Source: Membranipora membranacea | Taxonomy: Eukaryota > Bryozoa > Gymnolaemata > Cheilostomatida > Membraniporidae | Direction of reading: 5' to 3' | Length of the DNA: 64,000 bases | Assembly: GCA_914767715.1 (NCBI GenBank) | Contig: OU612066.1 | Coordinates: forward strand, 30,108,283-30,172,282 | Part shown: positions 26,494 to 39,079 of the stretch, piece by piece | How the letters are laid out: the number at the start of each line of letters is the position of its first letter | Numbering within the stretch: the stretch's first letter is position 1 | Notes under the pieces: generated by a model | Databases searched by the model: none | The model's input: only the letters and a program-made list of their open reading frames with translations | Told to the model about the DNA's origin: nothing | Translations under genes and position numbers: made by a program

Positions 26494-29400
26494 TTAAGAT
26501 TTTGCTATCAGTGGTTTTCTCTCATCCTCGCTACTTTCGATATTCACATTTAACGTCAATGTTGAGTTATCTGCACGGCAGCGAGTGACAGCCTGCGATA
26601 TTTTTAAGATAATTATTGCGAATACGATGACTACTGTACTGAAGAAGTATACTGTCATCGTCCATCCAAAAGATGTCTGTTTGACGACAAAACCTGATAC
26701 AACAGGTCCAGCCCAATCTCTGCAAAAAAAGGAGATCCAAATTACGACGATTATAGCTATGGAAGAAGGAGCTTCGGAGGACTTTCATCAAGGTTCAATC
26801 AATAACTTGGGTATTATGTAATTTTAAAGTTTATTTCCCTCTTTAAGAGTGTTTTTTTTCAGTGGAAATATACCGAAGTTCCACCTAGGTCAAAATGTAC
26901 CATCATTACTTCACTGATTTCAGATACACTGAGATTGGCAAAACTTGAATCAAAGTCATTATAGATGTAACCATGGGATATCATAGCTCTTACCCTAGTG
27001 CATAAGCGCTAGCCCAAAATGATGATAACATAGCGTTAGTAGCTGTACTGTTTCCGGTAGATGTTTCATCTTCATCACTATAATATGAAATATTACATGA
27101 GCGTGGTTGAAATGACATCACTAGAATTCAATGTTGGATAATAATGCGAATTACCCAATAACTTAACATCTGAACTGACGGCACCAGCACTTTTCATGCG
27201 TTTTAAAAGGGATTATTGCGATTCCTCGAATTAGACGACTTGTGATTACGTCAGAAAGCGCATCGAGTTTCAACTTCGAAGCACTTTGAATTTTTTGTTC
27301 CAAGTAATTTCTAAAATAGAGATGAGAAATGAGATTTACCTGTTGCCATCAAATAACAGAGATAATGTAGGGACTATGGTGCATCCAAGTCCAACTCCTA
27401 GCACAGCCACACATGTGAGTAAAAGCCACATCGGTCTGAAGTTGAACAAACAATTCAGTTTTATGGTCATAGTCAATGGCAATGGGTTTTCTGAAACTTC
27501 CAATGAGAGCAGATCATTAATAACACATGAGAGGGACGGGATCTCCTTCGGAGTAGCTAGTTAGAGTGACATTGGAATGTTGTCAAATTGATTGCTTTTT
27601 TGCACTAATTGAATGTTGATGAAATAATGATACAAAGTGTGATTTGTGTCATTGTCATGTCCAGTGGTCATAGAGTTATTACCTCAGAAAATTCTAAGAG
27701 TTGTGTCCTCTTTTTGCATGTGGGCACAACTCTATTTACGAGGCTATAAACTAATCACTTTATCACTTAGTTTAAGCTAGTTGCGAAATAATTCTTCATT
27801 GAAGTCTTTTGCTCTGAACACCAACCTGACTGTGGTTAGATCCAGGGAGGGATCTAACCAGGTTAGTATTGGTGATGGTCCCATCGGAATAAAGTTCAAG
27901 GCCATTAGAATGAAACCGAACATCATGATTGATATGCTGTCAACAGTTTTCTGAAAGAGAAATACCAAGTATAAAACTACAAAACATTTACTTTTTTCAA
28001 AATTCCTTTTTGCTTGTGGCTTTCCGTAAATTCATCCTTTATCAACAGAGGACTTTCGCACCGTCAAAGTTTCATCAGCGTGTCATTTTTGTTAAGGCTC
28101 TGATGGCATGTGAGTCCCAGAAGATTTAGATGAGAGACATCTTTTGTATTAATGCATCTCATAAAGGAACAAAAATTTTGGCACTCTACTATTTACTTGA
28201 AAATGAGCATCTATGGAGTTATGTTGCATGAAATTTGCACTTAGTTCAATTTGCTGTGACTAAACTTCACTGAGCTCGAGCAATAATGGTAACATGTTAT
28301 GTCTACGAAATTAACTGATTTGAAGGCTAGATCAACCAAATTATTTCACAACCATGTGCCAAAGGAAGGTTTGATCTACTCACCTGCCTGTCTAGGAATT
28401 TTCCGACCAAGATTGCCATTATAGAATACGTGACAGATAATAGCAGGAAGGAGAGGGCGCTGAACTCCTGACTCAGTCCATACTACAAAGTAATCAGAAA
28501 AATATTACTGGGAGAGAAGGATCAGATTTAACTTTCAATATCCTCCTGGGAATCAATGTATGAAACATCTAAAACAAGTTTGTTCTCTCTGTGAATGCAG
28601 TAGAATACTTAAATGCTGTGTATCACGTCGCCACCATGGCGCTTTGATACCAAAGTTTTGCAATAGCACTCTGCCCTCACAGACGGAACAAGCTTGTCCT
28701 TTGAAACATGTACATGAATTTTTTGGCAATATTTTACCTTTGTACGCAGTTCAGGCTCCAATATAGGATCTATACAGGCCCACATTGTAGCGCTGTATGC
28801 TGTAATAATGAGTCCAAATACAAGATTGACATTTGATAGTAGTGTGCAGACTGACACAGGTGCCATGTCTTCTTCGTTTTCAGCACCAACTAAAAAACCA
28901 TAAAAAGCTAGATCATGCATAATGTTCATGAATGTGTGGATGCCCCAGGTATCAGATTAGTAGACTCTCAGGCACTAGGTCTAAAACTACTGGGATCGAG
29001 CATGGAGGTTAGTATATGTACTGTTCTTAAGGTTACTGGATGAGATTGGCCTGAGATCTGTATTTGTTAGTGAGTTGTCTTCACCTGGAATGAGCATAAA
29101 GAACTCCGCTACTAGTTTAAATCTGTTTCATTGTTGGGGACCGAACAGAAGAGTCATAGAATGAATCCTAAACTATGTTCCTGGCATCACTACAGAGAAA
29201 TTATTTCTTAATTTGGTGACATGTCCGAGACCAGACCCATCCTCTTCCAACCTAGACCACATCCTAGAAGTGTGAGGTCCTAAGTGAGAGTTTTATTAGA
29301 ACAGACAGTCTATAGTTGTATGCAGTAACAAATTGATCTTGGTAAATCAGTTGAACAATATTCGTCATGCCTCACAAAATCTGAGATTTTTATACATTAT

Positions 29401-32400
29401 TGACGCATTATTGACGATAAATCATAATATCCAGTAGGTCAATTAATAGAATGTCTCATGATGCCATTATTTAGACAGTTAATGTCAAAGCATTTATATG
29501 ACAAACCTTATCTACGCTAAAGTTACGCTACTAAAGTAAAACCAAAACACTGGAAGCTGGAAGCCTTGCCCTGGTACATGAGCGGTGATATGGACTGCAA
29601 CTCAAGGAAAGATTGCACTTTCCATGATGGAAGTTTTTATGATATGTCAAGCAGTTAGTTCTAAATCGACTGGATTGTAAGCCACGACTTGCATTGTGGG
29701 AAATTTGCTAATAGTCCATAGAGAACGTGTTTGATAATATCCACACTCTCGTTGGCCCCATACCAAGCTTGATAGGGTTGTAAATCGTCTCCCCTTTCTT
29801 ACTGGTAAGCAAACAACAATACATGGGAGAGGAACTCAGAGAAAAACAGATATTGGTTAAGACTTGATCTAGGTTGCTCAGTTGTTACCTATTTTTTTTC
29901 GGAGTGAATGTAACTTACCATTGGGAGGGAGAAGGAAATACATGAATATTGAGCATGTTATAACAATAGCACCATTGGCAGCGAAGGTGGTCATAAAACC
30001 CCCAACCTAAAAACGAGAAGCAGACATGATAAAGGCGTCATAAGTGTTGACATGCTGGTCTCTGAATGCCAGTCTGGGACACAATTATAAGCTCATTAGT
30101 TTGTGTAACTGTTGTTAGGGATGCAAGTCATTCTGATATCATGTTTAGTCTACTAATCTTAGAATTGGTAGTTCTTAGAATTGGTAGAATCTAAGAATTG
30201 GTAGAATCTGAATATTGGTAGAGTCTTAAAATCCTAGAATAGGTAGAATCTTAGGATTGGTTGTTGCCCTAGTAGTAGCCTTATGTCAAAGGTAAAAACA
30301 AATCAAAAATGTGGCTTTGAGATAAGGCTACCTGCTACCTGAATTGAAAGGAGTTTTGACTAGTCTGGTGACAATTAGGAGAAAAATCGGTAGGACAATG
30401 GGGGGGACATGTAATCGTTTTTTTAGAAGTCGACCGAACAGAATAATGCGAATACTTACAGCATAAAAGCCACTGCCGAGAGCAGGCCCAGCCATGATTC
30501 CAACGCCGACGATTGTCTCTGAATAACTCTACAGTCACAGATAAATAACAACTACTCATATTTCTCCTACTGATAAATTCACGTAGGACAAGTAATTTTC
30601 CAAATTGAGGCACAAGAATCTCCTTGGACTAATTGTTTTCCATTTGTCTGCATTAGAAGTTGCTCCCCTCGGCTGGCGTGACCAGTGGAAGGGAGCAACT
30701 GGAATGCAGGCAAATGGACTAAGCTTGTTCTTGATTGACCAAATTGTATTAAGTTAAATAAAGTTGCACATCAATTCATTGATTTGTAAATTGAAAAATA
30801 TGTATGTGAGCCTTCATCAAATTACATACATGGATGAGGGAGTGCAACTTACAAAAATGGTTGTGGTGTTTTCCTTGAATGTGACTGATAGAATTGTAAG
30901 TCCTGCTGCACTGAAAGCGGTGAAGCCTAGTGCATACACTGCTCGTAATACGAAAGCTATGATAAGATACTCTATATCTGGGTCAGCAAAGGTTCCTTTT
31001 ACTGGGAGGTACTGTAACACCCCAAATAATGCTGTAACACCTCCAGTGAAGAACAGACCAAACACTATCGAAGTGTGAAGACCGATTAGGGGTATCTACA
31101 ACAGAGAAAAGACAAATCCTGAGGAAAACACATTTCTATTTTGAATGATTTCTTTACTCTTCTTGTGCCGAGACCTGTCTAGCGGACTACAAGTTTGGCC
31201 AGACTGAACATCTTTAGCCTGCTTTTTTCATCTGGGTACAATAAAGCCTGGCCTTCCCTTACATCCCTGACAGAGCTTAGCTCCAGGCACTCTAAATCTT
31301 ATAATTGTCTTTCTTCCCATTCCTCTTCCCCCTGTTCCGACCGAACCAAACCGGAATATTTTCTAAAATAACAACAGGTCTAGACTTGGTACCGAAAAGC
31401 TGAATGTCATCACATGAGCCTGAGTTATGACCATCAACATAGTCAGGGTGATTATGTAGAATAGCTTATCCTAATCAGACAATGCCCACTTGCACATCTC
31501 AGATAGGATCTGTTTAAAGGGTGCTTATTTGCACACTTTATAGATAATGATGATAAGGCATAATCTCTGCATGAGGTTGTCTAAGCTAATCTTATCAATG
31601 ACAAATTCTGTGTGGAAGGTAGATGAGACCAGCACTATTAGACAGATAGTGTCAATATGTACTACCATATGAATGACATTACCAATGACTATGAGTATTT
31701 ATAATCTTTGACATTACCATTTGGAATATCAGTTACATAATTTGTATTCACTATTTTAATCTATTGTTGTGGCGGAAAGAAGGTGACAGACAAGTCTGTT
31801 TATTGCTCAAACTCTTAATCCTGCATACATTGTGCGAAAGGGGGTATCAAGTGGGAAGGAGATGTAATCTTCATCTGAACAAAAGGCCTATGAATAGGAA
31901 TTAAAATTGGGCATTGAAGGGGGAGGAAATAGTGCATAGGCCTACATCACATAGCATACAAGATCCAGCCTCATCAAATTTGCCTCCATTTAGGGCCACT
32001 CCTTACCTAATAGTACGTCTATGTCGCCAACTCAAGGGGAGCAACTCTGAATGCAGCCAATTTCATCAATTTTTATTTAATGAAGCCGAGGGGTAAACAA
32101 TAACCAAGATTATCTAACAGGTGTTTCATATCTGCCACTGACGCAGAAAAACGAACTCACCAGTTTTCCAGCAAGTGGAGACAAAATAAGCTGTATAAGT
32201 GATCCTATGCCTATCAGCCATCCTGTATAATCTGAGTCAACTCCATGTTTCTCATCCTGAAAGAACAATCCATAAATAAACCTTGCTTGCAAAGTCTGGA
32301 GTATGAAGGCGTACTGCAATTATTATGATGATGGCTTTGGCTTGCTCTCAACCATATGAAGTTAGGGCAGGCTTTAAGCCCTGCACAAAATTGGTCCACG

Positions 32401-33035
32401 GCGAGACACCATAACTGAACATCAAAGCAATGAACTCCCTTCATTGATCAAAGGCAGATACCTAGTCAAAGTGCTCAGACTCCAAGGCGCAGGGAGTTAC
32501 TTGCGAAAGATTGATAGCTTGCGCAAGAAACTCCCTGCGCCTTGGAGTCAGAGCACTTAGACTAGCAGATACCCAGCTCTTCATTGGTTAGCTCATACCT
32601 GTTACAGCACTGACAGGCAGCATTTTTAAGCTGAGAGAATAATAACATTTCGCACCTTGCCTTCTAATAACCCACCAACACCAAGGTAACCCCTGAATAA
32701 ATCAAATACTCAAGATTCTTACACAAAACGAAAACAATAGCACTTACCATTCTAGGAAGGAATGGTGCTGGCAGAGAAATGCTGGTCATCACAAAGAATT
32801 GTGAGATGGTAACAATAGCAAATGTGATCTTTTGCTGCCGTGTGTAAGTTATAGATTTGCTTTTGGTTGAGGGCGCGGCATCTTCAATGTCAGCAGTGCT
32901 ATCAGAACTAATCTTGTTCGATTCACTACTATTATCACTGCTTATTACTGATCCTAATGAATCTTCATCTTGTACAGTTGGGGATGTAGTTGTATTTGAT
33001 GAGGTTGCCATATTGTAAGTGGCTGATATATACAC
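26494..33035 (-). CDS. SLC18B1-like: SLC18B1-like MFS transporter, copy 4 (complete)
   Basis: Eleven exons: 33035-32748, 32256-32161, 31095-30853, 30528-30460, 30006-29919, 28889-28738, 28482-28384, 27950-27826, 27435-27340, 27077-26994 and 26719-26494 (stop TAA). They total 1566 nt (521 residues). Exons 2-7 have exactly the lengths of copy 3 (96, 243, 69, 88, 152 and 99 nt) and all phases agree. The N-terminus is longer and Ser/Thr/Asp-rich (about 60 residues before YTRQQKITF), probably cytosolic. A second ATG at 33011 has the better context and gives 513 residues. Landmarks are DSDYTGWLIG (TM2), SETIVGVGIMAGPALG (TM5), DPILEPEL, GVGLGCTIVPTL and SFGWTMTVY, with an acidic tail ESSEDERKPLIAKS. 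Exon 8 is 24 nt longer than in copy 3, enlarging the loop after MGPSP. Predicted 12-helix vesicular carrier, polyamine-type by family. Confidence 0.9.
30158..30262. repeat. 17-bp minisatellite
   Basis: About six imperfect tandem units around CTTAGAATTGGTAGAAT, in the intron between exons 4 and 5 of transporter copy 4. Confidence 0.75.
30639..30718. repeat. Imperfect foldback repeat
   Basis: The left arm CCATTTGTCTGCATT, then TTGCTCCC, is mirrored by GGGAGCAA, then AATGCAGGCAAATGG. The loop is about 25 bp. It is in the intron between exons 3 and 4 of copy 4. A related half-element (GGGGAGCAACTCTGAATGCAG) is at 32,036-32,056 in the same gene. Confidence 0.65.
32462..32565. repeat. Long inverted repeat (foldback element)
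   Basis: Arms of about 44 bp (CTAGTCAAAGTGCTC, ACTCCAAGGCGCAGGGAGTT, CTTGCG and their complements) are nearly perfect around a 15-bp spacer. It lies in intron 1 of transporter copy 4. It would fold into a hairpin in the pre-mRNA. Probably a MITE-like foldback element. Confidence 0.8.
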
Positions 33036-34673
33036 GAGCTAGAACTGCAGGGACGCTAAGCACTCAGGAAAGTTGTTGGCAGCGTGTTATCTACCTGAAA
33101 GAAGAGAAGAAAGACAAGGTAACAACATGATATCACTACTCTAATCAGAGACAACATCATTGGCAAAGGAGGTGGCATAGTTTGATCACCTGCAAGCTTC
33201 AATATTAGCCTTAAGTATTTGATGAGAGACAGTAGATTAGGATGGTCAAGCTAAAAATTTCTTACTTACTTACATTCTCGTGGCTAGTAGCGGTTATTGT
33301 TCTCATAGCATCTGTAAATCAGCTTTCCTTGATTCAACAGGACCAGCGGATTGCTTTAGTCATGTGATAATCTCCTACATCTAGTTTGATCAATGTCACT
33401 TAGCCTTAGCTCTGGGACCAAGGTTATTTGTGCGGGTATTATTGCACTACACCCGCTGGTATTATAAGTACTTATGTTTATAAAGCCTTTACGTTAGCAC
33501 AATAGTCAAACAATGCTATGATGTGAATAATCGGCCAATAATACTAAAGATATCGCTACTAATAATATAATCCTGTATTTGCACATGAGGCTTTCCCAAA
33601 ATAACAATATAAATGGTAAATTAAACGAGACATGAGGCCAGTTGTGGTCACTGAAGTAGGGCTATAAATTATACCATGTTCCTTCTTGTGCTACTTGATG
33701 TCGATTTATATGGCTTTAATCGATTTTAGGGCCCTGACTTGCCACAAAAATGATATCATAATAATACCAATAGAATGGTCTGATTTGTTTGGGAGAACAA
33801 ATACGATTTTCATTGTCAGTACATCATGGCATGACAAGAGTCCCATTATTGTCAATGCCATGTGCCATTGCCCGGTCCATCCTACCGAGTATGTAAGTGT
33901 TAACAGCGCATAAATGTTCCACCTGTTAGGAAGAGACGCTTTACAACAATTGATAAAAGTGCAGAACCATAAGTACCCTAGAGCTAGATGACTTCGATGA
34001 CTTGCATTAAATATTAGGGTTACTTCACTTCAATTTTTAAATACCCAATGGGCAATAACAGATAAACGATTTCATTCAATTTGAATATAGGCCTAAACAG
34101 AACTGAAAAACAAGTTGAGCTTCACAATCTTCATTTTAGTTAGCGAACAGATCCAAAATTGGCTCCGTCTTGCGGTTTGGGATAAAAATAGGAACAAAGC
34201 ACCGTTAAGACTTAAGCAATATGGTTATTTCGGTAGGGTAGGAGGGAAAAACTTCAAAGTTATCCAGACAGCGAATTTTAAATGCTTCCTCCCTCGCTTA
34301 TCCCTGCTATAATCAAGTGATTATAATATATAATAAATTACTTTTTGACCATGGTTGATTATAATTTGTAGCTGCAAAATTCAAATCACAAACACCAGGT
34401 CATCTTGCACTAACTAGATATTATTTCCCAAGGACAGACACCTGAGAGCCAAGTGCTCCCGGACTCATTTTTAAATCCAGGTTGTTAGACAGCTTGTTTC
34501 ACAGGGCTGCATTTGATATTATGACCTTAGTTGACCTAAAATGGATGTGGGGCTAAGTTAGTGAAGTGTTATACTGGACCAGTGTGTGTTGTAGAGATGT
34601 TTAGCATGGAGGTGAATGTTAGATTAGAGAAATCTTTTCTTTGCACAGATACAAGTTTAAATCATGAAGTCAT
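33036..34673. other. Upstream flank of copy 4, nothing recognised
   Basis: Contains the presumed promoter of transporter copy 4 at its left end. No convincing TATA box, further exon or repeat was identified. Confidence 0.35.
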
Positions 34674-34823
34674 TAGGCAAAAGCGACCTGTTCCACTGTA
34701 ATAAAATTGATTATTAATAATCAGTGTAAAATCCCATACGCAGTTGATAGCTACTGCGTATGGGATTTTACACTGATTATTAATAATCAATTTTATTACA
34801 GTGGAACAGGTGGCTTTTGCCTA
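34674..34823. repeat. 150-bp near-perfect palindrome (hairpin)
   Basis: Two 71-bp arms (34,674-34,744 and 34,753-34,823) are reverse complements with a single mismatch (AAGCGACC against AAGCCACC) around an 8-bp loop TGATAGCT. No clear flanking target duplication. Likely a foldback MITE. A hairpin RNA is possible but unproven. Confidence 0.9.
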
Positions 34824-35034
34824 TTTTGTCTTAAAATTGTTTGATTTATTTAATGGATGTGGATGAAGTTAATATTTTTGAGTTGTAAGCAGTTATAGAA
34901 TATTTTGAAATAAAATTATCTTATTTTTACTGATTGCTGCTGTGTCGCCAATATCTTAGCTTATACTCTATGAAAAGCCTACAGCATACTAATACTCTGT
35001 GAAAATAAAAACGGCCTAGAACCTATCAACTCTT

Positions 35035-35036
<2 letters not shown>

Positions 35037-35079
<43 letters not shown>
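35037..35079. repeat. TTA trinucleotide microsatellite
   Basis: About 14 uninterrupted TTA units. Confidence 0.95.
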
Positions 35080-35081
<2 letters not shown>

Positions 35082-36599
35082 CGTAGTATAAAATGCAACC
35101 AATGTTACAAGATGCTTGTTTTGATGTAAACAAAAATATATTTTAGGCGGTAAATTTACAATACCTGAAATTACCATACGTACAATTACTATTACAATTA
35201 CTATTACTCTGCCTATAATTATATATCGCTAAAATAACGATGCCTAAAATTACCATTCTGCGCATGCTCAGCTCTGGGCATGAGCCGATCTCTGCAAAAT
35301 TGAGTCTCAGAATTCCGAAGCCATCTGATTGGCTACCTGCTCTGGTGACATACTCCCCAAAGCATGTGGATTTGTTATTAATAGTTATCCTCTCTTGTCA
35401 TTATTAGCTGATTTTGATTGACAGTTTATGCAGGGGATATCCGATTTCCCCTTTCCAAAGTTGAAATCAGAGCCCAAACTAAACTCATGTTCTTGCACAT
35501 GCGCAAATTCAAGTCACGCATGATGCATACTTAGCCTTACGACACCTGCTTTGTGGTAATGGTAGCCTAGTTTATCAGTGATCTACATGCCCAGTCAGAT
35601 CACAAGAGTCAGTATGTAAAATTACCAACTAAGAATTGAATCACCGTAATTATTTAGATTATGTTGTCAAATCTTATCCCGGCGATTGGGTCTATAGAAG
35701 CAAGAAGGTGACACTACCAAAGCGTAAATCTCAGTTTTGGAAGTCCAAATCTAGCCTCTTTGTTTCAGTATGCCCTGACCAGTATGAAAGATAATGACTG
35801 TTGATGAATATAGAAATTTGTTCAAAGTGACACTTAATTAAAATTAAAATGAATTGCTTCAAAGCTCATTTACTGTTGACAGTCTACGATCGAGTCCCAT
35901 CCCAATACACTCTTACAATTTAGGAAATTACATGCCACCCTAGCTCATGTTGTGGTTTTTATCTCACTAAGAAGGACATTCCTATTTAACGATCAATTTT
36001 GCAGCATACCTTGATGACTCCGAACACTACCATGTCAAAACCTGTTCAGATACGATCTATGTGTATTTTTTTTATAAAAAACGACATTCTTTGTTATGCA
36101 AATAAAGCTTATTGTCAGCTTTCTAACACTCTCAAAAAGCTCTTTGCCTCTCTTACAAAGAAAATTACTTGTTCTTGTTCTTTTTTTCTGAAATAGCTAA
36201 AAAAAGCTGTGCAAAAAAGTGATATGAGATCTTTTTCTCCAATACAATGAAAGTCATGGTTATATGTCCATCAATGCTTTGACAAAGTCTTGTTTGAATG
36301 ACAATGGAGTTGTGTCAGGAGTTGTCCCTTATTATAGGGGCGCTTGCCCGATGAAACCATGGATTTGTACTTTTTCATTTATATTATCATTGGAGCAGAT
36401 CACACTTTTTGGTCTGTCAGCCAGGGCAATTAGGATAGAAACAAAATGAGCGTAACTTCACAGGCGTCTTATGCTGACCTGCATTATGGGACCAAAATTG
36501 AATGAGAATTGAATCCGATTGTCATTATATTATATGATGTAATAAATATATAATTTAATTAAATAGAAATTATATTATTCGAGCTTTGAACTTTGAATA
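35080..36599. other. Intergenic, nothing recognised
   Basis: AT-rich sequence with no exon-like frame or recognised repeat between the TTA microsatellite and the TIR element. Confidence 0.35.
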
Positions 36600-36926
36600 T
36601 ACCTTATAGGAGTTTAATTTAGCTAGGGTTTAATTTCGCTATCTGGACCTGGTACTAAATTTCGCTAGTAGTAAAAATTAAAAAAAAATGTCCAAGCTGG
36701 GATTCGAACCCAGGGCATAACCGTCCATCTGATTGTAAGGCAGACACTTAGACCACTACATCACACTACCTTACATGTGTAGGTAAGGTGTATTCCTGTA
36801 TAATTGTACATTGTTTATGAAACTATGGTGAGTGAGTTTAATTTAAGATACACTAAATTTCGCTACTTAGACAATGACGCGAAAATAGAATCCTAAATGC
36901 TGCGAAAACTAAACCCCTATAGGGTA
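36600..36926. mobile_element. Short TIR element enclosing a tRNA-like segment
   Basis: The ends are inverted: TACCTTATAGGAGTTTAATT on the left and, read on the other strand, TACCCTATAGGGGTTTAGTT on the right. The motif TAATTTCGCTA is repeated inside. The interior (about 36,690-36,775, minus strand) is tRNA-like, with GTAGTGGTCTAAGTG, TCTGCCTTACAATCAGA and a good B box GGTTCGAATCC. It resembles a tRNA-Val but with a 9-base anticodon loop. So it looks like a MITE carrying, or invaded by, a tRNA-derived piece. Confidence 0.6.
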
Positions 36927-37753
36927 ATGTAAATCCAACCTGAAAATATTGATTGCAGAAATAAAATTCAGAATAGCCTATACACATTTAATGTTATTGA
37001 AATACAAAACAATTCTATGGTAAATACAAAAACTTTATATACATGGAATTTTGTAAATAAATTAATTTGGCAATGAATTAAAATTCAGTGATCAAATGTT
37101 TGTACTTGACATCATCACTTCACTATAAATTCTCACTTGAACGTCGTAGGATCTAATTTCTGTGGTGGATAGAAATATAAATGAATATCAAAGTTTGATT
37201 TTATCAGGAAAGCTTTTTTACGGTGATCAACGATAACCTCAACTTTAGCCATAATGCAGCTTCGACAGGTATTCAATGTATCCAAAGACTCAATTTTGAT
37301 TCTTCACTGCATCATCTTTTAAGCGGAGAGAGTTATCCTCTCTTGAGTACAGGAACTGGGACCCATAGTACTCATGCCGCACCCTATACCCATGCCCACC
37401 GGAAACCCAGCTACTCTAGCGGAGAGGCAGAGGAGGTGTACAAACACACAGTGAACCTCTGGTATTTTTCCTGTTCCACAAGGACCTGGCTAAGATGAAT
37501 GGTGTTCCAGTATCAAATCAGAAATGAGTGCGGCGCCGGGAAGGGAACCTTGACCTAAAAGATCATAAGCCAACACCTTGTTTTTGATTTTTTATTCTGT
37601 TTATTGTCTAAGTAATCAAAATTTAGTAGGTAGGACTGAAAATGAGAAACAATAAAAAACAAAAGGAGTGCCAGATAGTCAGAGACTAGAGTGATCCTAT
37701 CCATAAGTCCATCCTCCATGCAGCCGATGCAGGCCACCGCAGATCAAGGCCCC
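36927..37753. other. Intergenic, nothing recognised
   Basis: No supported feature. It includes the likely 3' flank of the LINE fragment that follows. Confidence 0.35.
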
Positions 37754-38830
37754 TCACGGAGCTGGAGTAGATACTACATCCCAGAGGCGAGCCGCCAGGG
37801 CTCCCTTGAAGGCCTGCAGGGGAAGATCAAGTATACCCAGAGCATAGTCAGATGCTAGCTCAACACCAGAGTAGAGTAGCGATCTCCTCCCTTTTTCAGT
37901 TTTAATTTGAGGTAGTCTTAAAAATTTGGATTTGTTTCTACTATTAAAGTCATGGTCAATTTTCAGAGTTTCCAATAAATTTTCATCATTCTTTAGCAGA
38001 TCATACATGAAAATAATTAATCGATACTTGAAAAGCATATTTATAGGCATAATATCGGATACTTGAAATTTATATGTGATCGAAGAATTTGATGGTTTTT
38101 TAAAAATAACTCTCAGTGCCTTTTTTTGGCACACTAGGACTTGCAACCAAGCGGCATTGGAAGCATGACCCCAGAATTCCAGTCCATATGAAATGTGGGA
38201 GTAAATGAAAGTATAATAGACATTGATCATCAATTTTTGGTCTAAATATTTTGACAGATGTCGAAGCATCATAACAAAGAAATTCAATTTTGCTGAAACT
38301 TTTTCGATTTGGGTCCGAAATGTCAAATGTTGATCCAGATGGATCCCTAGAAATTTGCAATTTGTGGATGCTTATAACGTTATTCAAGGTATAAGCGTCG
38401 TCCTCTAGTTGTTTCTGATGGTTTTCAAAAATAATTTGGGCGGTTTTTTCAAAAATTAATAAAAGCTTATTTGCTATGCACCAGTCCTGGATCTTCAAAA
38501 GTTCTCTTGCAGTAAGATCCGCATTTTCTGATATCAGATTTGTATAGTCAGCAAAAAGAACATACTTACAATTGTCTGAGACTGAAAGCAAATCGTTTGT
38601 ATAGATTGAAAGTGCAAAGTGCAATAACTGAACCCTATGGAACACCGGTAGAAATTCTTCGCATTTCTGAGTTGTTTTCTCCTATTTTTACAAATTGATT
38701 TCTATATCAAGATAAGATTCAACTAGTAACAGCAGATGGTGTAAAATGATAAAATTTAAGTTTTTCAATAAGAATTTTGTGGTTTATCGTATCGAACGCT
38801 TTGCTAAAATCTAAGGAAATAGTCTTGACC
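37754..38830 (-). pseudogene. Decayed LINE reverse transcriptase (3' half)
   Basis: Read on the minus strand, about 38,830-38,720 gives LDFSKAFDTINHKILIEKL (RT motif A region). It continues with IYTNDL and VLFADYTNL, where the catalytic FADD has become FADY. A thumb/C-terminal part follows, with LNFFVMMLRHLSKYLD, YSHISYGLEFWG and KKALRVIF. Several frameshifts and stops separate the parts. An inactive, 5'-truncated non-LTR element whose clade was not determined. Confidence 0.75.
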
Positions 38831-39079
38831 ATTAGACCACTCCTGACTTCATTCTTCACATACTAGAGAGCTGATATTGTGGTTTTAATATATGTCAAGA
38901 TGAGTAAAACACCAGTATGCAATATTTGATCACTGACAAATTGTATATCTGATAAAACTTTGTCAAAATGTACAGAGTTTTTTACACCTCAAAACTCATT
39001 CACTTGGGCATTGTGAAAAGGCTTAGTTGTTTCATGATTGTGTTATACTTTGTAATTTTACAAGCTTTTAGCCTGGCTT

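Noticed and set aside
36690-36775. Functional tRNA-Val gene
   Set aside because: The anticodon loop comes out at nine bases, and the segment is embedded in a TIR element.
37754-38645. Two overlapping minus-strand open frames as a host gene
   Set aside because: Both translate to LINE reverse transcriptase pieces with a ruined FADD box.
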